From positions 1 through 64,000 of the forward strand of contig DKUU01000014.1 in assembly GCA_002490835.1 (NCBI GenBank): a stretch of DNA of 64,000 bases, in the 5' to 3' direction. The translations under genes and the position numbers were made by a program. This stretch comes from Lachnospiraceae bacterium UBA7196 (GTDB lineage: Bacteria > Bacillota > Clostridia > Lachnospirales > Lachnospiraceae). This document shows, one piece after another, positions 9,101 to 17,473 of this stretch; within the stretch, counting starts at the first letter, position 1; each line of letters opens with the position of its first letter. The notes under the pieces were generated by a model. That model made no database searches, was not told the DNA's origin, and saw only the letters and a program-made list of their open reading frames with translations.

Positions 9101-9346
9101 GGCTTTGTCTACGAGATCATCAGCAAGATTCAGACCATGAGAAAGGACGCGGATTTTGAGGTGATGGATCACATCAAAGTCTCCTTGAACGGCAATGAGA
9201 AGGTGGCGCAGATCGCCGCCAAGAATGAGGCAGTGATCGCCGGAAAAGTGCTGGCGGAGAGCATCGGCACGGGAGAGAGTCTGGCTGTTTCGAAAGAGTG
9301 GAACGTCAACGGGGAGACTGTGACGATCGCTATCCAAAAAATATAA
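6164..9346 (+). CDS. ileS: Isoleucyl-tRNA synthetase
   Basis: A class I synthetase of about 1060 residues that charges tRNA-Ile in the cytosol. The HIGH signature is at residues 64-67 (GPPTANGKPHIGHV) and KMSKS at 612-616; an editing domain lies between, and an anticodon-binding domain follows. The length and C-terminus look like the eukaryote-like IleS type, some members of which tolerate mupirocin; that subtype is inferred from pattern, not from an alignment. Two starts are possible: GTG at 6164 after GGGAG, or ATG at 6191 after AAAGGA, the latter giving the common MYxKVD N-terminus. Expression is set by the T-box upstream. Confidence 0.96.
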   Translation: MAKTERINTMYQKVDANLNFVDREKEICRFWKENDIFQKSMYSRKEGPTYTFYDGPPTANGKPHIGHVLTRVIKDMIPRYRTMKGYMVPRKAGWDTHGLPVELEVEKLLGLDGKEQIEEYGLDPFISKCKESVWKYKGMWEDFSGTVGFWADMDDPYVTYHDDFIESEWWALKQIWDKKLLYKGFKIVPYCPRCGTPLSSHEVAQGYKAVKERSAIARFKVVGEDAYFLAWTTTPWTLPSNVALCVNPDETYVKVKATDGYTYYMAQALLDTVLGKLAEEGKPAYEVLETYAGTDLEYKEYEPLFACAGEEAAKQKKKAHYVTCDNYVTMTDGTGIVHIAPAFGEDDAQVGRKYDLPFVQFVDGKGNMTEETPYAGLFVKKADPEVIKDLDKEGKLFDAPKFEHDYPFCWRCDTPLIYYARESWFIKMTAVRDDLVRNNKTVNWIPESIGEGRFGNWLENIQDWGISRNRYWGTPLNVWECEGCGHMEAIGSREELEKLSGNPAAKTVELHRPYIDEITCTCPQCGKTMKRVPEVIDCWFDSGAMPFAQHHYPFENKELFDSQFPAQFISEAVDQTRGWFYSLMAESTLLFNCAPFENVIVLGHVQDENGQKMSKSKGNAVDPFEALETYGADAIRWYFYINSAPWLPNRFHGKAVQEGQRKFLGTLWNTYAFFVLYANIDSFDATKYSLEYDKLPVMDKWLLSKLNTAVKEVDEHLDNYRIPEAARVLDNFVDEMSNWYVRRSRERFWAKGMEQDKINAYMTLYTALVDICKAAAPMVPFMTEEIYRNLVCSIDKNAPESIHLCDFPTANEYMIDKKLEDSMEEVLKIVVMGRAARNTANIKNRQPIGTMYVKAESVLDEFYQDIIRDELNVKQIVFSDDVSAFTTYSFKPQLKTVGPKYGKQLGAIKAWLAEVDGSAAMESLKSEGALKFEVDGVEVSLAEEDLLIDMAQKDGFVAEADNYVTVVLDTNLTEELIEEGFVYEIISKIQTMRKDADFEVMDHIKVSLNGNEKVAQIAAKNEAVIAGKVLAESIGTGESLAVSKEWNVNGETVTIAIQKI

Positions 9347-9365
9347 TAATTTGCACAAATTTATA

Positions 9366-9394
9366 TAGTCAAAAACGTAAAAATTAGATATAAT
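9366..9394 (+). promoter_or_regulatory. Promoter of glgP
   Basis: A perfect TATAAT at 9389-9394 has a weaker -35 (TAGTCA, 9366-9371) 17 bases upstream. It lies 55 bases before the glgP start. Confidence 0.5.
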
Positions 9395-9448
9395 GGAAGG
9401 GAATGTAAAACATTGTTTCAAGCGTTGGGCAAATGAGGAGGCACACAT

Positions 9449-11959
9449 ATGGTAAAAAAACCGGCAGCATCAACTTTTGATACAGAATTGTTTAAACGGA
9501 GCGTTCTTTACAATGTAAAGACGCTTTACAGAAAGACGCTGGAGGAGGCGACGGATCAGCAGATTTTTCAGGCGGTATCCTATGCGGTCAAGGACGCTAT
9601 CGTGGATCAGTGGTTAAGGACACAGAAGGAGTACGACAAACAGGATCCGAAGATGGTCTACTATCTGTCCATGGAGTTTTTGATGGGCCGTGCGCTCGGC
9701 AATAACATCATCAATCTGCAGGCGTATAAGGCGTTTTCACAGGCGCTTGAGGAGCTTGGCATCGATATTAACGTGGTGGAGGATCAGGAGCCCGACGCGG
9801 CACTCGGGAACGGGGGCTTAGGACGACTGGCGGCCTGCTTCCTTGACTCCCTTGCGACCCTTGGCTATGCGGCTTACGGCTGCGGTATCCGCTATCGTTA
9901 CGGCATGTTCAAGCAGGAGATTCGCGACGGCTATCAGGTGGAAGTACCCGACAACTGGCTGCGGGACGGGAATCCTTTCGAACTTCGCAGACCCGAATAT
10001 GCGAAGGAAGTACGTTTCGGCGGTTATGTGAATGTCTACGTGGATGAGAACGGCAGAAATAACTTTAAGCAGGAAGGCTATCAGGCCGTGACGGCGATCC
10101 CTTACGATCTGCCCGTGGTGGGCTACGGCAACGGCATCGTCAACACCCTGCGCATCTGGGATGCGGAGCCGGTGAACTGCTTCCAGCTTGACTCCTTTGA
10201 TAAGGGCGATTACCAGAAGGCGGTGGAGCAGGAGAATCTGGCGAGAAACATCGTGGAAGTCCTCTACCCCAACGACAATCACTACGCGGGCAAGGAGCTG
10301 CGCTTAAAGCAGCAGTATTTCTTCATCTCCGCTTCCGTACAGGCAGCGGTGGCGAAGTACATGAGAAAACATGACGATATCAGGAAGTTCTATGAGAAAG
10401 TGACCTTCCAGTTAAATGATACGCACCCCACTGTGGCAGTGGCGGAGCTGATGCGCATCCTGATGGATGAGCATTATCTGACGTGGGACGAAGCGTGGGA
10501 GGTGACCACCAAGACCTGCGCATACACGAATCACACGATCATGGCGGAGGCGCTGGAGAAATGGCCAATCGAGCTGTTTTCAAGACTGCTTCCCCGCGTC
10601 TATCAGATCGTCGAGGAGATCAACCGCCGCTTTATCGCGCGCATCGAGCAGAAATATCCCGGCGATCAGGAAAAGGTCAGGAGGATGGCGATCATCTACG
10701 ACGGTCAGGTGAAGATGGCGCATCTGGCGATCGCGGCGGGCTATTCCGTCAACGGCGTGGCGAGATTACATACCGAGATCTTAAAACATCAGGAGCTTAA
10801 GGATTTCTACGAGATGATGCCGGAGAAGTTCAACAATAAGACCAACGGCATCACACAGAGACGTTTCCTGTTGCACGCAAATCCCCTGCTTGCGGACTGG
10901 GTGACGGATCATGTGGGCAGCGACTGGATCACCGATCTGCCGAAGATCAATAAATTAAAGATTTATGCGGACGACGAGAAAGCGCAGCAGGAGTTCATGA
11001 ATATCAAATACCAGAACAAGGTGCGTCTGGCGGAGTACATTCTGGAGCATAACGGCATCGAGGTAGACCCCCGCTCCATCTTTGACGTACAGGTAAAGCG
11101 TCTCCACGAGTATAAGAGACAGCTCTTAAACATCCTGCACGTGATGTATCTATACAATGAATTAAAAGAGCATCCGGATATGGATTTCTACCCCCGCACC
11201 TTTATTTTCGGCGCGAAGGCGGCAGCAGGCTATAAGACTGCGAAGCTGACCATCAAGCTGATCAATTCCGTGGCGGATGTGGTAAATAACGATCCGGCCA
11301 TCGGCGGAAAGATCAAGGTGGTGTTTATTGAGAATTACCGCGTCTCCAATGCGGAGATCATCTTTGCGGCGGCGGATGTGTCCGAGCAGATTTCTACGGC
11401 CAGCAAGGAGGCTTCCGGAACGGGTAATATGAAATTCATGTTGAACGGTGCGCTCACCATCGGCACCATGGACGGCGCGAATGTGGAGATCGTCGAGGAA
11501 GTGGGCGAGGAGAACGCGTTTATCTTCGGCCTGTCATCCGACGAAGTCATCCGCTATGAGAATTACGGCGGCTACGATCCTACGGAAATCTTTAATAACG
11601 ATCCCGACGTGAGAAAGGTGCTGATGCAGCTCATCAACGGCACCTACGCGCCCGGCGATCCGGATTTGTTCCGCTCTTTGTATAATTCTCTGCTGAATAC
11701 GCAGGAGACGTCCAAGGCGGATACCTACTTTATCCTCAAGGATTTCAAGGCATACGCACAGGCACAGGAGAGAGTGGAAGCGGCTTACCGTGACGAGAAA
11801 GGCTGGGCGAAGAGCGCGATCTTAAACGTAGCCTGCTCCGGCAAGTTCACTTCCGACAGGACCATTCAGGAGTATGTGGACGATATCTGGAAACTCGACA
11901 AGGTGGTGATACCGAAGGAGGACGCATCGGCGGCTGCAGGGAAAAAAATCACGAAATAA
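9449..11959 (+). CDS. glgP: Glycogen/starch/maltodextrin phosphorylase
   Basis: An 836-residue GT35 phosphorylase, the usual size for the family. It releases glucose-1-phosphate from alpha-1,4-glucans using pyridoxal phosphate. The cofactor-binding segment EASGTGNMKFMLNG is present, with the Schiff-base lysine at about residue 662, together with the N-terminal DAALGNGGLGRLAACF motif. It has its own promoter and a strong terminator, so it is probably monocistronic and not part of a glycogen operon here. The substrate could be glycogen or imported maltodextrins; sequence alone does not decide. Confidence 0.96.
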   Translation: MVKKPAASTFDTELFKRSVLYNVKTLYRKTLEEATDQQIFQAVSYAVKDAIVDQWLRTQKEYDKQDPKMVYYLSMEFLMGRALGNNIINLQAYKAFSQALEELGIDINVVEDQEPDAALGNGGLGRLAACFLDSLATLGYAAYGCGIRYRYGMFKQEIRDGYQVEVPDNWLRDGNPFELRRPEYAKEVRFGGYVNVYVDENGRNNFKQEGYQAVTAIPYDLPVVGYGNGIVNTLRIWDAEPVNCFQLDSFDKGDYQKAVEQENLARNIVEVLYPNDNHYAGKELRLKQQYFFISASVQAAVAKYMRKHDDIRKFYEKVTFQLNDTHPTVAVAELMRILMDEHYLTWDEAWEVTTKTCAYTNHTIMAEALEKWPIELFSRLLPRVYQIVEEINRRFIARIEQKYPGDQEKVRRMAIIYDGQVKMAHLAIAAGYSVNGVARLHTEILKHQELKDFYEMMPEKFNNKTNGITQRRFLLHANPLLADWVTDHVGSDWITDLPKINKLKIYADDEKAQQEFMNIKYQNKVRLAEYILEHNGIEVDPRSIFDVQVKRLHEYKRQLLNILHVMYLYNELKEHPDMDFYPRTFIFGAKAAAGYKTAKLTIKLINSVADVVNNDPAIGGKIKVVFIENYRVSNAEIIFAAADVSEQISTASKEASGTGNMKFMLNGALTIGTMDGANVEIVEEVGEENAFIFGLSSDEVIRYENYGGYDPTEIFNNDPDVRKVLMQLINGTYAPGDPDLFRSLYNSLLNTQETSKADTYFILKDFKAYAQAQERVEAAYRDEKGWAKSAILNVACSGKFTSDRTIQEYVDDIWKLDKVVIPKEDASAAAGKKITK

Positions 11960-11997
11960 AATATAAGTAAAAGAAATTCAGGAAAAGAAATTTAAAA

Positions 11998-12029
11998 GGC
12001 CTCCTTTGTCATGTACGAAGGAGGCTTTT
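11998..12029 (+). terminator. Terminator after glgP
   Basis: GCCTCCTT (11999-12006) pairs with AAGGAGGC (12018-12025), followed by TTTT. It ends only about 14 bases before the start codon of the next gene. Confidence 0.75.
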
Positions 12030-12042
12030 GAGCAGGAGGCTT

Positions 12043-15000
12043 ATGGATAAAAAACTGGCGTTTCAAATACTCGACATTGCACAGACAAAGGATGAAGAAC
12101 CGATCAGGAGCAGCTACCTTGCACTGTTAAAAGAGACCAATCCGGAGGACGATCCGGAGGGGTTCAAACGCTTGCGGGAAGCTTACGAGGAAGCTTTGCG
12201 GTTTGCTGCGGAGCGCGGTACGGAAGAAGAGGAGGAAGAGCCGCAGGACGAAGTCGGCATCTGGATGAAGCGGGTGCGGGAAGTCTATCGGGACATCCTT
12301 TTGCGCAGGGATGCCGGAAACTGGGAGCCGCTTTTTGAAGATCCGGTCTGTGCCGGGTTCGATACTTTTTTGGAAGCGAGGGGAAGGATTCTTTCTTTCC
12401 TTTCGGATCATGCCCTTCTGCCGCAGACAGTGTGGGTGCTGCTCGATCAGACGTTTCATGTACTGGAGGATTTTGACTCCCTGAAAGAGGAGTTTCATGT
12501 CAATTTTTTGAAGCATATCGACTATCATGTCAATACGGAAGATTTTTTGGATTACAGTCTGTTTGAGACGGAGGAAGACTATCAGCCGGAGAACGACGAG
12601 GAAGCGGACGAATATATCAGGGAGTATTTCCAGATCAAGAGTATGCTGGAAGAAAATGAGACGGAAAACGTGTCGCAGATGCTTTCGGACATCGGGCGGC
12701 ATGGCATTTACCATCCTTATGAGGAGGTAGAGAGACTGCGTCTGTATGTCAGGCGCGAAGAGTGCGAAAAAGGCAGGGAACTGGCGGAAAGCCTGCTTGC
12801 GCGCTATCCAGAGGACTGTTATGTGCAGGTCTGGACGGGAAAGATCTTCTGGGAGTGCGGGGAGCAGGAAAGAGGATATGAACTGTGGGAGTCTGTGCTT
12901 GCAAAGGAACCGGATTATTATATGGCCAAGTATTTTGCGGTCGGTTATCTGCGGCGGCAGAAACAGTGGTACCGGGCTGAAAGATATATCAATGAGCTGC
13001 TGCGGGTGAACCTCTGGGATGAAGAACTGCGGACGCAGATGGATGAGATCAATCAGGAACTCGTCCCGCAGATACAGGCAGCTTACGAGAAGGGGGAGGG
13101 GTTTGAAGATCTCTCCAAGGAGGACGTTCCTCTTTTTCTGGGCCGCAGGCTTTATAATATGAATAAATTTGAGGAGGTTTTAAATCTTCTGGACAAGGAC
13201 CCGCAGCTTTCTAAGAAGGAGGAGGGGAGTCTCGATCTCAGGGCATGGGCTCTCTATCGTCTGGACCGGTATCAGGAGGCGATTCCTGCCTTTCAGGAAT
13301 ATCTCGACTGTGTGGAAAAGCTTCCGGAGAATGAGAAGAGAATATCCCAGATGGCGGAGGCACGCCACAGTTTAAGCGTCTGCTTTTTCGAAACCGAAAA
13401 GCGGGAGGAAGGCGAGCGGGAGTCGAGGAAGGCCATTGAAATAGAGCCTAATTTAAGAAGCCGTCTTGACTGGAGACATTATCTGGCAGGCAGGTATCTT
13501 GCCTTTGAAGAATATGAAAGGGCAGTGGAAGAATGCGATGAGATCCTTTCTGAGGATGAGGGGTATTATCCCGCGTATCTGGTCAGACAGGAGGCCTCTT
13601 ATCATTTAAAGAAGGCGCAGCAGGTGGTGGATGATTACTACCGCGCCATCGATCTCTATGCGGGGTATGACAGGCCCTATCTCTATGCAGCCATGATCTT
13701 TTATGATTACAGCCAGTATCAGGACGCGATCGGCGTGATTGAGAGGGCGAAGGAAAATCAGGTGGAATTTTCTCCTAAGCTGCGTTTTCAGGAGGCAAAG
13801 ATCCGGCGGATGCTGGCGGAAAATGAAGAAGAACGCGGTCAGGTGATGGCGCTTTTGGATGCGCTCCTTTATGAGACGGAAGGAGATAACGGGGAGCTGA
13901 AGGAAGAAGGGGCGGCGCAGGATGAACTGAAGCGGGTCGCGCTCCTGTTTGAGAAAGCGCTGCTGTTTTGGGACGGCGAGGACTATACGGCCGCAGTCGC
14001 TTTGGTGCAGGAAACCTTAAAGCTTGATCCCGATAATCCCTATTATCATCTGATATTAGGAAATATCCTGCGGGATATGGGTAATTACAAAGAGTCGCTG
14101 AAAGAATACAAGCGGGTGGAGGAGAAGTACCATCATGCGGAGTTTTATTTCGGGATAGGTGTCTGTTATCAGGAGGCCGGAAACTGGCCGGAGGCAATCG
14201 GATTTTACAAAAAAGTAGTGGAACAGGACGAGACCTACCGCGATACGAACCACAGACTATACCGCGGGTATCTGAGCCGCTATGAAAAGACATGGAAGCA
14301 AGAAGATTACGAGGCGGCTCTTTTTTACATCAATAAGCAGTTAGAGGTGACAAACAGCAGGGCCTACCGTCTTTGGGACAGGGCGTATCTGTACGGAGAG
14401 GGGATGGAGATCGAAAAAGCCCTTGCGGATTACAGGGAAGCGCTTGAGACGATCGATCCGGCCGATCGCTACATCATTCTGCAGAATATGGGATTTGACT
14501 GTAAGAAGGACAGACGGTTTGAAGAGGCTTATGCTTATTTTAAACAGGCTGTGGAGGAGATGGAAAAGAAGGATGCTTCCTCGAAGGGCTATCACAATAT
14601 GGCGGTGTGCATGATGAAGGTAGAAAATTATGAGCAGGCCATTGCAGACTTCCGTGCCGGTCTGGCCGTCTTCCCGAAGGATGAGGATATGTGGGAGTCG
14701 CTTTCCGACTGTTATGTGGAGCTGGATCGCTTTGAGGAAGCGCTTGCGGTGACAAAAGAGTGGTGTGCACAGGTGGGAAAAACCGTAGAGTATTACGATC
14801 AGGTGGCCTATGTTCTTTTTAAGATGGGTAAGATCGAAGAAAGTTTTGCGTGTTTTAAAGGGGCAAAAAAGGAGTTTATCCGAAATGCCGCTGATAAGGA
14901 TGAATTGGCGAAGCTGTATGAAAAGTGGGGGAATCTCTTTGACGATATTGCTGATTTTTCGGGCTCTGTGGAGCTGTATCAGAACGCTGCCGCCCTGTAC

Positions 15001-15432
15001 CGTGATAGCTGGGACCGCTTCGATGCAGAGTGTAAGCTGGTCAGGAACTGCTATATGGCAGGAGAACGCGAGAAAGCGGCAAAGCACGCGCAGCGGGTAT
15101 TGAAGATCTTACAGGAAAGAGGCACCACGGCGGAGGATTACATATCATATATTGCCTATGCGCCGGTCCGTCTGGGCTGGATGGCGTGGGTCGAACTGGC
15201 TTTGGGGAATCGTAAGAAGGCGCTTGCGTATTTTCAGAAGATGGAGCAGATCAACCCCTGCTCCGGCTGCGCGCATGAAAAATGTCATGAGGCCATGCTC
15301 TGGCAGGGATATTATTATTACAGCGAAGGAGACTTAGAAAAGGCGGCTGCCTTTCTTGAGGAGACGCTAAAAAGATATAAGGGCAGTTCGGAGGCAAAAT
15401 ATCTGTTAGAAAAGATACGGAGGACACAATGA
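12043..15432 (+). CDS. Giant TPR protein with degenerate J-domain-like N-terminus
   Basis: About 1129 residues starting at the ATG after AGGAGG (12034-12039); a TTG 15 bases upstream is in frame but would place the start before the RBS. Residues about 5-55 align by eye with a J-domain (AFQILDIAQTKDEEPIRSSY ... GFKRLREAYEEAL), but the Hsp70-stimulating HPD motif is replaced by NPE. The rest is a long alpha-solenoid of tetratricopeptide-like repeats (for example residues about 230-330 and 680-900). There is no signal peptide or membrane segment. The gene overlaps the Hsp70 gene by 4 bases (ATGA), so the two products are probably made in fixed ratio and act as a co-chaperone/chaperone pair, similar in design to DjlB/HscC of enterobacteria. 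Clients are unknown. Confidence 0.8.
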   Translation: MDKKLAFQILDIAQTKDEEPIRSSYLALLKETNPEDDPEGFKRLREAYEEALRFAAERGTEEEEEEPQDEVGIWMKRVREVYRDILLRRDAGNWEPLFEDPVCAGFDTFLEARGRILSFLSDHALLPQTVWVLLDQTFHVLEDFDSLKEEFHVNFLKHIDYHVNTEDFLDYSLFETEEDYQPENDEEADEYIREYFQIKSMLEENETENVSQMLSDIGRHGIYHPYEEVERLRLYVRREECEKGRELAESLLARYPEDCYVQVWTGKIFWECGEQERGYELWESVLAKEPDYYMAKYFAVGYLRRQKQWYRAERYINELLRVNLWDEELRTQMDEINQELVPQIQAAYEKGEGFEDLSKEDVPLFLGRRLYNMNKFEEVLNLLDKDPQLSKKEEGSLDLRAWALYRLDRYQEAIPAFQEYLDCVEKLPENEKRISQMAEARHSLSVCFFETEKREEGERESRKAIEIEPNLRSRLDWRHYLAGRYLAFEEYERAVEECDEILSEDEGYYPAYLVRQEASYHLKKAQQVVDDYYRAIDLYAGYDRPYLYAAMIFYDYSQYQDAIGVIERAKENQVEFSPKLRFQEAKIRRMLAENEEERGQVMALLDALLYETEGDNGELKEEGAAQDELKRVALLFEKALLFWDGEDYTAAVALVQETLKLDPDNPYYHLILGNILRDMGNYKESLKEYKRVEEKYHHAEFYFGIGVCYQEAGNWPEAIGFYKKVVEQDETYRDTNHRLYRGYLSRYEKTWKQEDYEAALFYINKQLEVTNSRAYRLWDRAYLYGEGMEIEKALADYREALETIDPADRYIILQNMGFDCKKDRRFEEAYAYFKQAVEEMEKKDASSKGYHNMAVCMMKVENYEQAIADFRAGLAVFPKDEDMWESLSDCYVELDRFEEALAVTKEWCAQVGKTVEYYDQVAYVLFKMGKIEESFACFKGAKKEFIRNAADKDELAKLYEKWGNLFDDIADFSGSVELYQNAAALYRDSWDRFDAECKLVRNCYMAGEREKAAKHAQRVLKILQERGTTAEDYISYIAYAPVRLGWMAWVELALGNRKKALAYFQKMEQINPCSGCAHEKCHEAMLWQGYYYYSEGDLEKAAAFLEETLKRYKGSSEAKYLLEKIRRTQ

Positions 15433-17117
15433 TCATCGGAATCGACTTAGGAACGACAAACAGTCTGGCGGCCTATTTCACAAAAGAGGGGCCGCAGATC
15501 ATACCGAATCGTCTCGGGAAGCGGCTGACGCCTTCCGTGGTGAGCATGGATGAGGAGGAGCAGATCTATGTGGGCGATCTTGCGGTGGAGAGAGGACTGC
15601 TCTATCCGGGAAGTACGGCCGCCGTCTTTAAGAGGGATATGGGAAGCGGCAGGAAATTCAATCTGCTGCATAAATCCTTTACCGCGGAGGAACTTTCTTC
15701 CTTTGTACTGCGGGCTTTAAAAGAGGATGCGGAGACCTATCTCGGAGAGAGCGTGACAGAGGCGGTCATCAGTGTGCCTGCTTATTTCAATGACGAGAGG
15801 CGGCGGGCCACCAGAAGGGCCGGGGAACTGGCGGGGCTTAAGGTGGAGCGTATCATCAGCGAGCCCACGGCGGCGGCTATCGCTTACGGTCTTTACCAGA
15901 GTCAGGGACATATGCGCTTTCTGGTGTTCGACTTAGGCGGCGGCACCTTCGATGTGTCGGTATTGGAGCGGATCGACCAGATTCTGGAGGTGCGCGCCGT
16001 GGCGGGAGATAATTTCCTCGGCGGGGAAGATTTTACGGCGGTACTGGAGGATATGTTCTTCGAAAAATTTCCGCAGTTTGACAGACTGGCGCTCGATGCA
16101 AAGACCCTGCGCCATATCCATAAGCAGGCGGATAAGTGTAAGATTGGCTTTACGGAGGAGAAGACCTCTACTATGGAGTGCAAGATCGGGGAGGAAGTTT
16201 ATACTTATCCCGTGGGGCTGCCGGCCTATGAGCATGCCTGCGAGGAACTGCTTGAAAAGATCAGACAGCCCGTGCGGCGCAGTTTGTCGGACGCGCACAT
16301 CCGTCTTACCGACATCGACAAAGTGGTGCTGGTGGGCGGGGCGACCAAGAGTCCCGTGATCCGCCGTTTTGTAAGCAAACTGTTCCGGGCGCTGCCGGAC
16401 ACGAACATCAATCCCGACGAGGCAGTGGCGCTGGGGGCAGCCATTCAGGGCGCGATGAAGGAGAGGAACGAGGCCATCAAAGAGGTGATCCTCACGGATG
16501 TCTGCCCCTTTACGCTGGGGACGGAAGTGGTCAGGGAGTGGGACCGCGGCATCTACGAAAACGGCGTGTTCTGTCCTATTATCGAGAGAAATACCATCAT
16601 TCCGGCCAGCCGTACGGAGAGACTCTATACCGTGAAGGATGATCAGACAAAGATACGGGTCAATGTCTTGCAGGGGGAGAGCCGTTTTGCAAAAAACAAT
16701 CTCTCGCTGGGAGAATTGAACATTGAAGTGCCGGCGGCGCCTGCCGGAGAGGAACCTGTGGACGTGACCTACACCTACGATATCAACTCCATCCTTGAGG
16801 TGGAAGTGAAGGTGGTGTCCACCGGCAGGAAAGAAAAAAAGATCTTCGGCGGCAAAAACGTCGATATGACGCCGGAGCAGATCAAAGAACGGTTTGAGAC
16901 GCTGTCCTATTTAAAGATCCATCCCCGCGACAAGGAAGAAAATAAGTACCTGCTCCTGATGGGGGAGCGGATGTATGAGGAAAGTCTGGGAGATAAAAGA
17001 TATTTCATTTCTCAGGCGCTCCACAAGTACGAGCAGGCGTTAGATACCTACGATCCGGGTACGATCGAACGGGCGAAGGAGGAATTTCGGAAGTTTTTGA
17101 AAGAGCTGGAAGAGTAG
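15429..17117 (+). CDS. hscC: HscC-like Hsp70 chaperone
   Basis: A 562-residue Hsp70, shorter than DnaK (about 610-640) and close to HscC length. The nucleotide-binding domain shows phosphate-1 motif GIDLGTTNS, VISVPAYFNDERR, EPTAAAIAYG, phosphate-2 motif FDLGGGTFDVSVL and the adenosine motif VLVGGATKSP. The substrate-binding domain starts near residue 380; the C-terminal lid is short and lacks the DnaK acidic tail. It is the second gene of an operon with a J-domain-like TPR protein, not the usual grpE-dnaK-dnaJ cluster, indicating a specialised rather than general chaperone. The symbol is by similarity of architecture. Confidence 0.85.
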   Translation: MIIGIDLGTTNSLAAYFTKEGPQIIPNRLGKRLTPSVVSMDEEEQIYVGDLAVERGLLYPGSTAAVFKRDMGSGRKFNLLHKSFTAEELSSFVLRALKEDAETYLGESVTEAVISVPAYFNDERRRATRRAGELAGLKVERIISEPTAAAIAYGLYQSQGHMRFLVFDLGGGTFDVSVLERIDQILEVRAVAGDNFLGGEDFTAVLEDMFFEKFPQFDRLALDAKTLRHIHKQADKCKIGFTEEKTSTMECKIGEEVYTYPVGLPAYEHACEELLEKIRQPVRRSLSDAHIRLTDIDKVVLVGGATKSPVIRRFVSKLFRALPDTNINPDEAVALGAAIQGAMKERNEAIKEVILTDVCPFTLGTEVVREWDRGIYENGVFCPIIERNTIIPASRTERLYTVKDDQTKIRVNVLQGESRFAKNNLSLGELNIEVPAAPAGEEPVDVTYTYDINSILEVEVKVVSTGRKEKKIFGGKNVDMTPEQIKERFETLSYLKIHPRDKEENKYLLLMGERMYEESLGDKRYFISQALHKYEQALDTYDPGTIERAKEEFRKFLKELEE

Positions 17118-17165
17118 TGTGAAAAGCAGCATTACTGAAATGGAATAGCGGCAATGCACAGAGAG

Positions 17166-17203
17166 GGTATCGCGATTTGGATGAGATCGCGATATCCTTT
17201 TTT
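17166..17203 (+). terminator. Terminator of the chaperone operon
   Basis: GGTATCGCGAT (17166-17176) pairs with ATCGCGATATCC (17186-17197, one bulged base), followed by six T residues. Confidence 0.85.
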
Positions 17204-17243
17204 CTATGCCCAAAACAGGTATATTCTGGCAAATTCAGGTAAT

Positions 17244-17261
17244 GCGCAACAAAAGTTGCGC
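17244..17261. promoter_or_regulatory. Palindromic operator candidate 1 of the galactan locus
   Basis: GCGCAACAAAAGTTGCGC is a perfect 7-4-7 inverted repeat. A matching site lies 163 bases downstream (centre to centre). The likely binder is the LacI-family protein encoded in this locus. Confidence 0.6.
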
Positions 17262-17406
17262 GATAAAGCGTTAAAATTGTTTATACTTCACAACAGATTT
17301 TGGCGTTTTTCTAAGCGGCGGTCAATAGTTTTTGTGCATTCTTTTCATTATAATAAATTTAGAAAAAGTTTTTTGGGAATATTAACAAAGAATATAGAAT
17401 CGGCGT
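17262..17406 (+). promoter_or_regulatory. Intergenic promoter region of the galactan locus
   Basis: The A/T-rich stretch between the two palindromes contains a perfect TATAAT at 17349-17354, but no convincing -35 at 16-18 bases, so the promoter may need an activator or be elsewhere. No other gene or RNA is evident in the 356 bases between the chaperone operon and the permease. Confidence 0.4.
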
Positions 17407-17424
17407 GCGCAACTTAAGTTGCTC
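17407..17424. promoter_or_regulatory. Palindromic operator candidate 2 of the galactan locus
   Basis: GCGCAACTTAAGTTGCTC repeats the layout of the site at 17244 (GCGCAAC, four bases, GTTGC) with one mismatch in the distal arm. It lies just downstream of the TATAAT, where a bound repressor would block transcription or form a loop with site 1. Confidence 0.55.
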
Positions 17425-17473
17425 AGCAAAATATAGGATTGCGGTACGGCGGTTCGGAAAGGGAGAGGTTTTT

